Shown here one piece after another: positions 53,840-62,900 of a stretch of DNA of 64,000 bases (the first letter of the stretch is position 1; each line of letters opens with the position of its first letter). Where the stretch lies: the NCBI RefSeq assembly GCF_003024675.1, contig NZ_PYLP01000003.1, forward strand, positions 62,301-126,300. The letters are read 5' to 3'. Under the pieces are notes generated by a model that worked only from the letters and a program-made list of their open reading frames with translations, was not told the DNA's origin and searched no databases. This stretch comes from Faecalibacillus faecis (GTDB taxonomy: Bacteria; Bacillota_I; Bacilli_A; Erysipelotrichales; Coprobacillaceae). The translations under genes and the position numbers were made by a program.

Positions 53840-55792
53840 ATGAAAAACGAAAAAGATTATTATCTTACAACTGCAATTACTTATACATCAGGTAAACCTC
53901 ATATTGGTAATACTTATGAAATTATTTTAGCTGATGCAATTGCAAGATTTAAAAGACAAGAAGGCTATAATGTACGTTTCCAAACAGGAACAGATGAACA
54001 TGGTCAAAAAATTGAAATTAAAGCAAAAGAAGCTGGAATTGAACCAAAACAATACGTTGATCAAGTTGCTGGCGTTGTAAAAAATATTTGGGATATGATG
54101 GATACATCCTATGACCGATTCATGAGAACGACAGATGAATACCATGAAAAACAAGTACAAAAAATCTTTAAAAAATTATATGACAAAGGTGATATTTACT
54201 TAGGTCATTATGAAGGTAAATATTGTACAGCATGTGAATCATTCTTTACTGAATCACAATTAGTAGATGGTAAATGTCCTGACTGTGGGGGAGATGTTCA
54301 TGATGCTAAAGAAGAAGCATACTTCTTTAAATTATCTAAATATCAAGATCGTTTAATTAAACATATCGAAGATCATCCTGAATTTATTCAACCAGTTTCA
54401 AGAAAAAATGAAATGATGAATAACTTCTTAAAACCAGGATTACAAGATTTATGTGTATCTAGAACATCATTTAAATGGTCTATCCCAGTTGATTTTGATC
54501 CTAAACATGTTGTTTATGTATGGATTGATGCTTTAACAAACTATATTACAGGTTTAGGATATGATGCGGATGGAAATCATGGTGAGTTATATAAAAAATT
54601 CTGGCCTGCTGATTTACATTTAATTGGAAAAGATATTGTTAGATTCCATACTATCTATTGGCCAATTATGTTAATGGCTTTAGATATTCCATTACCAAAA
54701 CAAGTATTTGGACATCCTTGGTTATTACAAGGTGAAAGCAAAATGTCTAAATCAAAAGGAAATGTTATTTACGCAGATGATTTAGTAGATATCTTTGGTG
54801 TAGATGCAGTAAGATATTTCGTATTACATGAAATTCCTTATGATAATGATGGAAGTATTACATGGGATTTATTAGTAGAAAGAATTAATAGTGATCTTGC
54901 CAATGTTTTAGGAAACTTAGTTAATAGAACAATTGCAATGTCTAATAAATACTTTGATGGTATTGTAGAAAATAAAAATGTATGTGAAGATGTAGATCAA
55001 GAATTAAAAGATTTAGCTCTTGCAATGCCAGGTAAAGCTATCGCTAAAATGGATGAATTGAAAGCATCAAATGCTTTAGATGAAATCTTTAACTTATTAA
55101 GAAGAACAAATAAATATATTGATGAAACAATGCCATGGGTATTAGCTAAAGATGAAACTAAAAAAGATCGTTTAGCTACAGTATTATATAACTTAATTGA
55201 ATCAATTCGTTTCTCTGCTGTTATGTTATATCCATATATGCCTTCAACAGCTACAAAAATATTAGATCAAATCAATACAGATCAACGTGATTTTGAAAGT
55301 TTAAAAGAATTTGGTAAATATGCAAGTGGTACAAAAGTTGTTGAAAAACCAGAAATGTTATTTGCTAGATTAGATCCAAAAGAAATTGCTAAAAAAGTAG
55401 AAGTTATTGAAGCAAAACAAAAAGCATCAATTAAGGCAGTTAAAGAAAAACAAGAAACAGAAGCTAAACAAGAAATTACAATTGATGATTTCTCTAAAAT
55501 TGAATTAAAAGTTGGAAAAGTTATTAAATGTGAAAAACATCCAAATGCTGATAAGTTATTAGTAAGTCAAATTGATGTAGGTGAAGAAACACCAAGACAA
55601 ATTGTTAGTGGTATTGCTGATGTCTATAAACCAGAAGAATTTGTTGGTAAAAAAGTAATTGTTGTAACTAACTTAAAACCAGCTAAATTAAGGGGTGTAG
55701 AATCTCAAGGTATGGTTCTTGCTGGTGGAGATAAAAAAGTATTAGGTGTTGTAGATGCAGGAGAATTACCAGTAGGCACAACAATCAGATAA
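53840..55792 (+). CDS. metG: Methionine--tRNA ligase
   Basis: A 650-residue class I synthetase charging initiator and elongator tRNA-Met. The HIGH-type motif is PHIGNTYE near residue 20. A single zinc knuckle, CTACESFFTESQLVDGKCPDC, lies near 128. The KMSKS motif is KMSKSKGN near 300. The C-terminal ~105 residues form an EMAP/Arc1p-type tRNA-binding domain (IDDFSKIELKVGKVIKCEKHPNADKLLV ... AKLRGVESQGMVLAG) that dimerises. AAAGGAG lies 8 bases upstream. Expression is set by the T-box leader. Confidence 0.97.
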   Translation: MKNEKDYYLTTAITYTSGKPHIGNTYEIILADAIARFKRQEGYNVRFQTGTDEHGQKIEIKAKEAGIEPKQYVDQVAGVVKNIWDMMDTSYDRFMRTTDEYHEKQVQKIFKKLYDKGDIYLGHYEGKYCTACESFFTESQLVDGKCPDCGGDVHDAKEEAYFFKLSKYQDRLIKHIEDHPEFIQPVSRKNEMMNNFLKPGLQDLCVSRTSFKWSIPVDFDPKHVVYVWIDALTNYITGLGYDADGNHGELYKKFWPADLHLIGKDIVRFHTIYWPIMLMALDIPLPKQVFGHPWLLQGESKMSKSKGNVIYADDLVDIFGVDAVRYFVLHEIPYDNDGSITWDLLVERINSDLANVLGNLVNRTIAMSNKYFDGIVENKNVCEDVDQELKDLALAMPGKAIAKMDELKASNALDEIFNLLRRTNKYIDETMPWVLAKDETKKDRLATVLYNLIESIRFSAVMLYPYMPSTATKILDQINTDQRDFESLKEFGKYASGTKVVEKPEMLFARLDPKEIAKKVEVIEAKQKASIKAVKEKQETEAKQEITIDDFSKIELKVGKVIKCEKHPNADKLLVSQIDVGEETPRQIVSGIADVYKPEEFVGKKVIVVTNLKPAKLRGVESQGMVLAGGDKKVLGVVDAGELPVGTTIR

Positions 55793-55795
55793 TCT

Positions 55796-55826
55796 AAAAT
55801 CGCATGATTTCATGCGATTTTTTTTA
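55796..55826 (+). terminator. metG terminator
   Basis: AAAATCGCATG-ATTT-CATGCGATTTT plus more Ts, 4 bases after the metG stop. Confidence 0.88.
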
Positions 55827-55909
55827 TTTCATCTATATTTTTTTTAACATCTATAATATAATAACCAAGTACAAAGTAAAATTGAATAATATTTATAGGT
55901 TTTGAATAT

Positions 55910-56120
55910 TTTATATTTAAATTAAAAAGGAATCAGGTGTAAAACCTGGACGGTCCCGCCGCCGTAATGTGGAGGATAAGCATAAAGTCACTGGGAAACT
56001 GGGAAGACGCTTAAACAAAGAAACAGAGTCGGAATACTTGCCTATATCTAAGGATACACTTTACGGAGTATAAAGTAGTTCTTCTAGATGAACTAGGACA
56101 ACTATGCCTAGTTTTTATTT
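55910..56120 (+). promoter_or_regulatory. Cobalamin (adenosylcobalamin-type) riboswitch with expression platform
   Basis: The core runs ~55925-56060: CAGGTGTAAAACCTG, GGTCCCGCCGCCGTAA, GTCACTGGGAAACTGGGAAG and AGTCGGAATACTTGCC are the conserved B12-box elements. Downstream, ACTTTAC/GTATAAAGT and finally AACTAGG...CCTAGTT followed by TTTT (56091-56117) form a terminator. The segment TAGTTCTTCTAGATGAACTA can pair alternatively and is a candidate antiterminator. Cobalamin binding should switch the three downstream genes off. A TATAAT at 55852-55857 is the likely -10. Confidence 0.93.
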
Positions 56121-56151
56121 AGAAGTTATTTAATTTGAAAGGGGAAAGAAT

Positions 56152-57318
56152 ATGAAAATGAAAAAAATTATTTGTAGTCTTATGATTTCAGTATTATGTT
56201 TCATGACTGCAATATCTGGTGTATCAGCAGCAAATACATATCCAACTGCTAATATTGATACAGCAGTTCAAAGAGCAATTAATTTCTATAAAGGTAGAAC
56301 ACTTGAATCACCTGACGAAGTTTTTGCTGCAGAGTCTTTAGGCGTTGAAGTAGAAGATCAATGTGATATCTCAGAACTATTAAATGCTTTTAAAGAAGTA
56401 AATTATAATGAAGCTAAATTAGGTGATTTATCTAAAACTATTATTACACTTGCTTTAACAAAAAATGATCCAAGAAATTTCAATAATTACAATTTAGTAG
56501 AAATTCTTGAAAATAAAGTTAAAGAAGATGGATCAATTGAAGGTAGTAACGGAACAAATTATGATATTTGGGTATTATTTGCATTAGAAACTGTCTCATC
56601 ATCTAAAGTAGATGTCGTTGCCGATAAATTATCTACTCAAAATAACATTGAAGGTAGTGAAGGTGCATTCTGGTATGCAGGACCTTATACTAGTGAAGAT
56701 GTAACTGGATGGGGAATTGAAGCTTTAACAATTGCTAATAAAGAAAAATATCAAGCAAGTATTACATCTGCAATTAAGTTTTTAGAAAGTAAAAAACAAT
56801 CTGATGGATCATACGGTGATTGGGGTGCAAATGCAGATACGCAAGGTGCTGTCATTGAAGGTTTATTAACTTACGATCGTGAAGGTGTTTTAAATGGAAA
56901 ATATGACACACAAGATGCAAACATTTTTAAAGTACTTATTGATTTCCAAAAAGAAGATGGTAGTGTAGAAATTGCAACATATCCAACTTTTGAAGTAATG
57001 TATAATTCACTAGCAACAACAGATTTAACAAGATGTGTTGGAACATATAAAAATGGTTCATTATTCTTGAAAGCTCAAAAGGATTATGATGCGATGGTTA
57101 ATCCAGTAAAAGAAGAGCCAAAAACTGAACCAACTACTCCAGTTGAACCTAAAAAAGATACAACTCCAACACAAACAACTACTCCTGCACAAACTGATAA
57201 AAAAGCAACTGCGGTAAAAACAGGAGATGACACAAATGTTGTTGTTTATGTTTCTTTATCGATGATGTCAACCGGTTTATTCTTAGTATTAAAGAAAGAA
57301 TATGAAAGAGCTCATTAA
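56152..57318 (+). CDS. Exported alpha-toroid protein resembling the intrinsic factor/transcobalamin barrel
   Basis: A 388-residue surface protein, first gene under the B12 riboswitch. The signal peptide covers residues 1-26 (ICSLMISVLCFMTAISGVSA). Residues ~30-315 are repeated helix pairs of the terpenoid-cyclase/prenyltransferase toroid type. Repeat marks are VKEDGSIEG...NYDIWVLFAL, DVTGWGIEALTIA, SDGSYGDWGANADTQGAVIEGL and KEDGSVEIA. The ADTQGAVIEGL block is the position of intrinsic factor's DT-x-AMA motif. A Pro/Thr/Lys linker (~316-352) leads to KTGDDTNVVVYVSLSMM and a hydrophobic anchor with a basic tail; no LPxTG is seen. It overlaps the next gene by 17 bases. A role as cobalamin-capturing barrel is inferred. 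Confidence 0.75.
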   Translation: MKMKKIICSLMISVLCFMTAISGVSAANTYPTANIDTAVQRAINFYKGRTLESPDEVFAAESLGVEVEDQCDISELLNAFKEVNYNEAKLGDLSKTIITLALTKNDPRNFNNYNLVEILENKVKEDGSIEGSNGTNYDIWVLFALETVSSSKVDVVADKLSTQNNIEGSEGAFWYAGPYTSEDVTGWGIEALTIANKEKYQASITSAIKFLESKKQSDGSYGDWGANADTQGAVIEGLLTYDREGVLNGKYDTQDANIFKVLIDFQKEDGSVEIATYPTFEVMYNSLATTDLTRCVGTYKNGSLFLKAQKDYDAMVNPVKEEPKTEPTTPVEPKKDTTPTQTTTPAQTDKKATAVKTGDDTNVVVYVSLSMMSTGLFLVLKKEYERAH

Positions 57319-58117
57319 TAAGTTTAAAAAATTAGATCAAGCAAAAAGAATTGTAATATTATTTATTACAATTTCTTTTGTTTTTATAGCAGGATTTTCT
57401 TTCTATAATGGAATTTCTGGAAATTATCAAAATAGAAATACTGCACAAGTTACTCAAATAAAAGAAACGAAAGAAAAAAATACTAAGAAGAATAAAGTAG
57501 AAAAACAAGAAAATAAAGAAGATACAAATACTCAACAAAAGGAATCTACGCAACAAGAAGAAAGTACAAATAAAGAGGAAAATACTACTCAAGAAGATAA
57601 AACAAAAAAAGATGATTCATCAAAAAAAGAAACAAAGAATGAAACATCAAAGAGTACAAATCAAAGTACAGCCTATTCTACAACAAAATCAACAGAAAGT
57701 ACACAGGAATCATCAAATTCACATCAATCATCAAATACAACAACGGAAAATAATAATAAAGCTACATCAAATACCACACAAAACCAAAATGATAATAAAA
57801 TTACTGTAAGCGTACAAGTTATTGGTGTTGATAGTACGCTAATGAGTGGGAGTTTAAGTTTAGAAAAAAATACAAGTGTTTATAGTGCTTTAAAAACACT
57901 TGCATCACAGCAAGGTGTAAGTATTTCCACTTCAGGGTTTGGCTCTACTACTTATGTTAGAGGAATAGGTGGATTGTATGAATTTGATTATGGTGGCAAT
58001 TCTGGATGGTTATATATGGTAAATGGTGTCAAACCAAATTATGGTGCATACAGCTATAAACTTAATGATGGTGACACTATCAAATGGTACTATACTACAG
58101 ACTATACAAAGGATTAA
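57302..58117 (+). CDS. Membrane-anchored DUF4430 protein (transcobalamin beta-domain-like)
   Basis: A 271-residue extracytoplasmic protein with one N-terminal helix (IVILFITISFVFIAGFSFYNGI, residues 16-37). A low-complexity Lys/Glu/Thr/Ser/Gln spacer of ~120 residues follows, able to span the wall. The C-terminal DUF4430 domain (~165-271) starts ITVSVQVIGVDSTLMSGSL. It includes TSVYSALKTLA and GIGGLYEFDYGGNSGWLYMV, then NGVKPNYGAYSYKLNDGDTI and KWYYTTDY. DUF4430 corresponds to the small beta domain that closes over B12 in transcobalamin and intrinsic factor. The barrel is encoded separately just upstream, so the pair may form a split binding protein. Binding is inferred. Confidence 0.8.
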   Translation: MKELINKFKKLDQAKRIVILFITISFVFIAGFSFYNGISGNYQNRNTAQVTQIKETKEKNTKKNKVEKQENKEDTNTQQKESTQQEESTNKEENTTQEDKTKKDDSSKKETKNETSKSTNQSTAYSTTKSTESTQESSNSHQSSNTTTENNNKATSNTTQNQNDNKITVSVQVIGVDSTLMSGSLSLEKNTSVYSALKTLASQQGVSISTSGFGSTTYVRGIGGLYEFDYGGNSGWLYMVNGVKPNYGAYSYKLNDGDTIKWYYTTDYTKD

Positions 58118-58121
58118 AGTA

Positions 58122-58658
58122 ATGAAATCAAACAAAGTTAAAGAAATAAGTTTAATAGGAATACTGGCTGCAGTTAATATCGCTTCACGTATTTATTTAC
58201 AAGCTTTACCAAATATTAAACCTGTAACATCAATTATTATTATTTCTGTTATGTTATTTGGTTTAGCTTTTGGTGTGAAGTTAAGTGTTGTAACGACTGT
58301 TGTTTCTAATTTGTTTTTAGGAATGGGAACGTGGACGTTTTTTCAAATACTTGCTTGGGTTGTTATTTGTTTAATTACTCAATTTTTAATGGATTTCTTA
58401 AAGAAAATAGGCAAAGAACCTAAGTTATTTCCAATGGCTATCTTTTCCTTTTTTATGGGATATGTCTTTGGTATTGTTGTTTCTCTAGAACAATTAATGT
58501 TAGGTGGACCATCTTTATATATTGTTTATTATATGGCTGGATTGTTATTTGATACATTCCATGCTGTAGGTAATTTTTGTTTTTATTTGATATGTGCACC
58601 TATTCTTATTAAGGTATTTAAAAAAGAATCTGAAAGAATGAAATTAAAACAAGATTAA
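58122..58658 (+). CDS. ECF transporter S component, probable cobalamin-specific
   Basis: A 178-residue membrane protein with about six helices, fitting the substrate-binding S subunit of energy-coupling-factor vitamin transporters. The first helix KVKEISLIGILAAVNIASRIYLQ has the A-A-x-N-x-x-R pattern of the ECF-interaction helix. NIKPVTSIIIISVMLFGLAFGVKLSV and FLGMGTWTFFQILAWVVICL follow. It is the third gene under the cobalamin riboswitch and starts 4 bases after the DUF4430 gene, so its substrate is most likely B12 (CblT/CbrT-like). The ATPase and T subunits are not in the window and are presumably shared. Confidence 0.8.
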   Translation: MKSNKVKEISLIGILAAVNIASRIYLQALPNIKPVTSIIIISVMLFGLAFGVKLSVVTTVVSNLFLGMGTWTFFQILAWVVICLITQFLMDFLKKIGKEPKLFPMAIFSFFMGYVFGIVVSLEQLMLGGPSLYIVYYMAGLLFDTFHAVGNFCFYLICAPILIKVFKKESERMKLKQD

Positions 58659-58673
58659 GTTCTTGTTTTTTCT
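58646..58673 (+). terminator. Terminator of the cobalamin operon
   Basis: AAAACAAGA-TTAAGT-TCTTGTTTT then TTC-T-rich DNA, overlapping the last codons of the S component. Confidence 0.8.
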
Positions 58674-58733
58674 TTTTTATTCAATAAAATAGAGTATAAT
58701 GAAATAAGAAATTTATCATGAAAGGAAGATTTT

Positions 58734-59375
58734 ATGATTGTAAATGAAGAAGCAGTAAAGAAAATATTAGAAGAAGTAAAGCCTGCAAAATTAGTAGCCG
58801 CTACAAAATATGTAGATGTAAAAGAAATTGAAAAACTAGAAAAATTAGGAGTTACATGTTTTGGAGAAAATAGAGTACAAGCTTTTTTAGAAAAGTATGA
58901 AAATTATCATGGAAATGGTGAGTTTCAATTTATTGGAACACTTCAACCAAATAAAGTAAAATATATTATTGATAAAGTGACTTTAATTCATGCAGTAGAT
59001 CGTTATTCTTTATTAAAAGAAATTGAAAAACAAGCCGCTAAAAGAGATTTAGAAATGCCTGTTTTAATTCAAGTAAATATCGCTAAAGAAGAAAGTAAAC
59101 ACGGTTTTGAAGTGGAAGAAATTGATGAAGTGTTTAGTAATCTTAAAGATTATCCTCATGTGAAAGTAAGAGGACTTATGATGATGGCACCACATATTGA
59201 AAGTAGTGAAACTGAAAAGTATTTTAAGATGACACAAGAACTCTTACAAAGACTTCAAAAAGAATACCCAATGTATCAATTAGATCAGTTATCCATGGGA
59301 ATGTCTAATGATTATCATGAGGCTTTAAATCATGGCTCTACAATGATTCGTGTAGGAAGTGCATTATTTAAATAG
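58734..59375 (+). CDS. PLP homeostasis protein, YggS/PLPBP family
   Basis: A 213-residue alanine-racemase-fold barrel that binds pyridoxal phosphate without catalysing a known reaction and buffers PLP and amino-acid balance. The PLP lysine is in KLVAATKYVDVKEIEKL near residue 25 (family consensus AVSKxxxxxxI). FGENRVQAFLEKYE is near 42, FIGTLQPNKVKYI near 67, IQVNIAKEESKHGFEV near 106, VRGLMMMAP near 140 and LSMGMSNDYHEAL near 185. Slightly shorter than the usual ~225. AAAGGAAG lies upstream. Confidence 0.92.
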   Translation: MIVNEEAVKKILEEVKPAKLVAATKYVDVKEIEKLEKLGVTCFGENRVQAFLEKYENYHGNGEFQFIGTLQPNKVKYIIDKVTLIHAVDRYSLLKEIEKQAAKRDLEMPVLIQVNIAKEESKHGFEVEEIDEVFSNLKDYPHVKVRGLMMMAPHIESSETEKYFKMTQELLQRLQKEYPMYQLDQLSMGMSNDYHEALNHGSTMIRVGSALFK

Positions 59376-59393
59376 GTATGAAAATATCTATTT
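59370..59393 (+). terminator. Weak terminator after the YggS-family gene
   Basis: AAATAGGTAT/ATATCTATTT stem, imperfect, with seven Ts. Confidence 0.55.
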
Positions 59394-59422
59394 TTTTGTT
59401 TTAGTAATTAATTTCAAATAGT

Positions 59423-59450
59423 TTGACATAGTGTGACAAAAGCGTATAAT
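59423..59450 (+). promoter_or_regulatory. Promoter of the MarR regulator and dehydratase activase
   Basis: TTGACA (59423-59428), 16 bases, TATAAT (59445-59450): near-consensus. Overlapping TTTGACATAG/GTGTGACAAA half-sites could bind the MarR protein itself. Confidence 0.8.
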
Positions 59451-59480
59451 GTTAGCAGCCGAACAAAAAAGGAGACATTT

Positions 59481-59918
59481 ATGGAACATCGAATAGGAAT
59501 GGAAATACGTGTTTTGTCTAAATATATGGGACGTTATTTAGATGATATTCATGGTATTGATTGTATGTTATCAGGACCGCAGGGGTTAATTCTTATTTAT
59601 TTATGTGAAAATGATGAAGAAATTTATCAAAAAGACATAGAAAAATATTTTAATATTAGAAGATCAACTGCAACAGGTCTTTTAAATTCTTTAGAAAAGA
59701 ACGGGTATATCACAAAAGAACCTGTTGAAAATGATAAACGTATGAAAAAAATCAAAGCAACTGAACATGCGTATAGTACAGTAGAAAAGATTGATAATCA
59801 TGTTATTCAATTAGAAAAAATTATGTTAGATGGAATTGATGAAAAAGAAGTGAAACAATTTAGAAATACGATTTCTAAAATGACACTTAATTTAGTAAAG
59901 GAGTCAAAAAATGGATAA
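59481..59918 (+). CDS. MarR-family transcriptional regulator
   Basis: A 145-residue winged-helix dimer regulator. The DNA-binding part reads LSGPQGLILIYLCENDEEIYQKDIEKYFNIRRSTATGLLNSLEKNGYITKEP (residues ~30-82), with wing NDKRMKKIKATEHA. Helices at both ends form the dimer interface. The start ATG 59481 has AAAGGAG 6 bases upstream; an in-frame upstream start lies inside the promoter. It overlaps the dehydratase activase gene by 8 bases, so the pair is co-transcribed, and autoregulation is likely. Confidence 0.92.
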   Translation: MEHRIGMEIRVLSKYMGRYLDDIHGIDCMLSGPQGLILIYLCENDEEIYQKDIEKYFNIRRSTATGLLNSLEKNGYITKEPVENDKRMKKIKATEHAYSTVEKIDNHVIQLEKIMLDGIDEKEVKQFRNTISKMTLNLVKESKNG

Positions 59919-62900
59919 ATTATATTACATGGGAATTGATGTTGGATCAACAACAGTAAAATTATATGTGGAAGATCAAGAACATCAATGTATCTATTCA
60001 AAATATCAAAGACACTATTCTGATGTTAAACCAGCAATAGAAAGTCTAATTAAAGAAGTTCAAGAACACTATGGAAACTTACCAGTTAAAGTAGTTATGA
60101 CAGGATCAGGTGGGCTTTCTTTATCAAAACACTTAAATGTAGAATTCGTTCAAGAAGTGATTGCTTGTACAAAGACAGTAGAAACATATATTCCTGAATG
60201 CGATGTTGCAATCGAATTAGGTGGAGAAGATGCAAAAATCACTTATTTTGAATCAACTCTTGAACAAAGAATGAACGGAACTTGTGCAGGTGGTACAGGA
60301 GCATTTATTGACCAAATGGCTTCCTTATTACAAACAGATGCTGCTGGATTAAATGAACTTGCTAAAAACTATGAAACAATTTATCCAATTGCTTCTCGTT
60401 GTGGTGTTTTCGCAAAAACAGATATCCAACCATTAATCAATGAAGGGGCAGCTAGAGAAGATATCGCTATTTCTATTTTCCAAGCAGTTGTTAATCAAAC
60501 AATTAGTGGTCTTGCTTGTGGTAAACCTATTCGTGGTAAAGTTGCTTTTCTAGGTGGACCTCTTTATTTCTTAGATCAATTACGTGCACGTTTTATTGAT
60601 TCATTAAACTTAAAAGATGAAGATGTTATCTTTCCTCAAAACTCACAATTATTCGTAGCTATGGGAGCATGTTTACTTGCTAGAGAAGATAAAGTGAATA
60701 AAACAACAATTGATGAACTTGTATATATTTTAGATTCATTAAAAGATGGTATTTCTGATGAAACAGATACTTTGAAACCATTATTTGAAACAGAAGAAGA
60801 TCGTATTGAATTTAGAAATAGACACTACAGTACAAAAGTAAAGAAAAGAGATTTAAATACATATCAAGGAAAAGCTTTCTTAGGTGTAGATGTTGGTTCG
60901 ACAACATCTAAAGCTGTATTAGTTGATGAAGATGGTTCTGTATTATATACATTCTATTCATCTAATGAAGGTAACCCAATTGAAGTTGTTCGTAAGATTT
61001 TAAAAGAAATCTATGAAATCTTACCTAAAGGAGTTGAACTTGTTCATGCTGGGTCAACTGGATATGGTGAAGCTTTAATTAAATCTGCATTTAAAATGGA
61101 TGTCAGTGAAGTAGAAACAATTTCTCACTTTACAGCCGCTAAATATTTTAAAGATGATGTTTCATTTATCTTAGACATCGGTGGACAAGATATGAAAGCT
61201 ATCAAGATCGAAGATGGTATTATTCAAGATATTTTATTAAATGAAGCTTGTTCATCAGGATGTGGCTCATTTATTGAAACATTTGCAAAATCATTAGGGT
61301 ATAATGTTGCTGATTTCGCTAATCTTGCTTTACAATCAACAGCACCAATTGATTTAGGTTCACGTTGTACAGTATTTATGAACTCTAAGGTAAAACAAGC
61401 ACAAAAAGAAGGGGCAAAGATTGAAGATATTTCTGCAGGTTTAGCTTATTCTGTTATTAAAAATGCTTTATATAAAGTTATTAAATTACGTTCACCTGAA
61501 AGTATAGGTAAATCTGTATTAGTACAAGGTGGAACATTCTATAATGAATCTGTTTTAAGAGCATTCGAACAAGAAACAGGAATCAAAGCTATTCGTCCAG
61601 ATATTGCTGGATTAATGGGTGCTTTTGGTATTGCTTTAATTGCAAGAGAAAGATATCAAGGACAAGGAACAACATTACTTAATAAGGAACAAATAGATGC
61701 TTTTAGTTATGAAAGTACAATTCGTTATTGTCAAAAATGTACGAATCATTGTATGTTAACCGTTTCTTCATTTAATGATGGTAGTGAACATATTAGTGGA
61801 AACAGATGTGAAAGAGGAGCTAACTTACCTCCTAAATCAAAACAATTACCAAACTTATATGATTATAAATATCGTAGAGTTTTCAATTATCGTTCACTAA
61901 CTGCAAAAGAAGCAAAACGTGGAACAGTAGGTATTCCTCGTGTCTTGAATATGTATGAAAATTATCCTTTCTGGCACACATTATTTACTGATTTAAAATT
62001 TAGAGTAGTCTTATCACCACGTTCAAGTAAAAAAATCTATGAAAAAGGAATTGAATCGATTCCATCAGAAAGTGTATGTTATCCAGCTAAATTATCACAT
62101 GGACATATTGAAAGTTTAATTGAAAAAGGAATTAAATATATTTTCTATCCTTCAGTTGCTTATGAAAGAAAAGAAAATATTACTCAAGGAAATCATTACA
62201 ATTGTCCAGTAGTAACTTCTTATCCGGAAGTTATTAGAAATAACGTAGATAACTTAGAAACAAATGAAATCATTTTTAGAAATCCATTCATGGATTTAAG
62301 TAATCGAAAAACAATGTTTACAAACCTAAAAGATGAATTTAAATCATTTGGAATTAGTGATAAAGAATTAAAAGCAGCAATTGAACATGCTTATGAAGAA
62401 TTACAACAATGTCGATTAGATATCCAAGGAGAAGGAGAAAAAGTTCTTTCTTACTTAAAAGAAAATAATATGACAGGGGTTGTTTTATCAGGTAGGCCAT
62501 ATCATGTCGATCCAGAAATCAACCATGGATTAGCAGATTTAATTACTGGTGAAGGCATGGCTGTTTTAACAGAAGACAGTGTTTGTCACTTAGATAAAGA
62601 ATTAGAAGAATTACGTGTTGTGGATCAATGGACATATCACTCAAGAATGTACCATGCAGCATCCTTTGTTTCATCTCAACCAAACTTACAATTAATTCAA
62701 TTAACATCATTTGGTTGTGGATTAGATGCTGTTACGGCAGACCAAGTTGCAGAAATTTTAAATGCGAGAAACAAGATTTATACACTTATTAAAATTGATG
62801 AAGGAAGTAACTTAGGTGCTATTCGTATCCGTATCCGTTCTTTAAAAGCAACAATTGATAAACAAGAAAATAAAGAAATTGATTTATCTAAAAAATATAA

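Noticed and set aside
57190-57318. LPxTG sortase signal at the C-terminus of the toroid protein
   Set aside because: A KTGD-like stretch, hydrophobic helix and basic tail are present, but no LPxTG is seen; described only as an anchor.
57612-57809. Glutamine/lysine-rich 65-codon frame in the DUF4430 gene
   Set aside because: An alternative frame of the low-complexity linker; no start signals.
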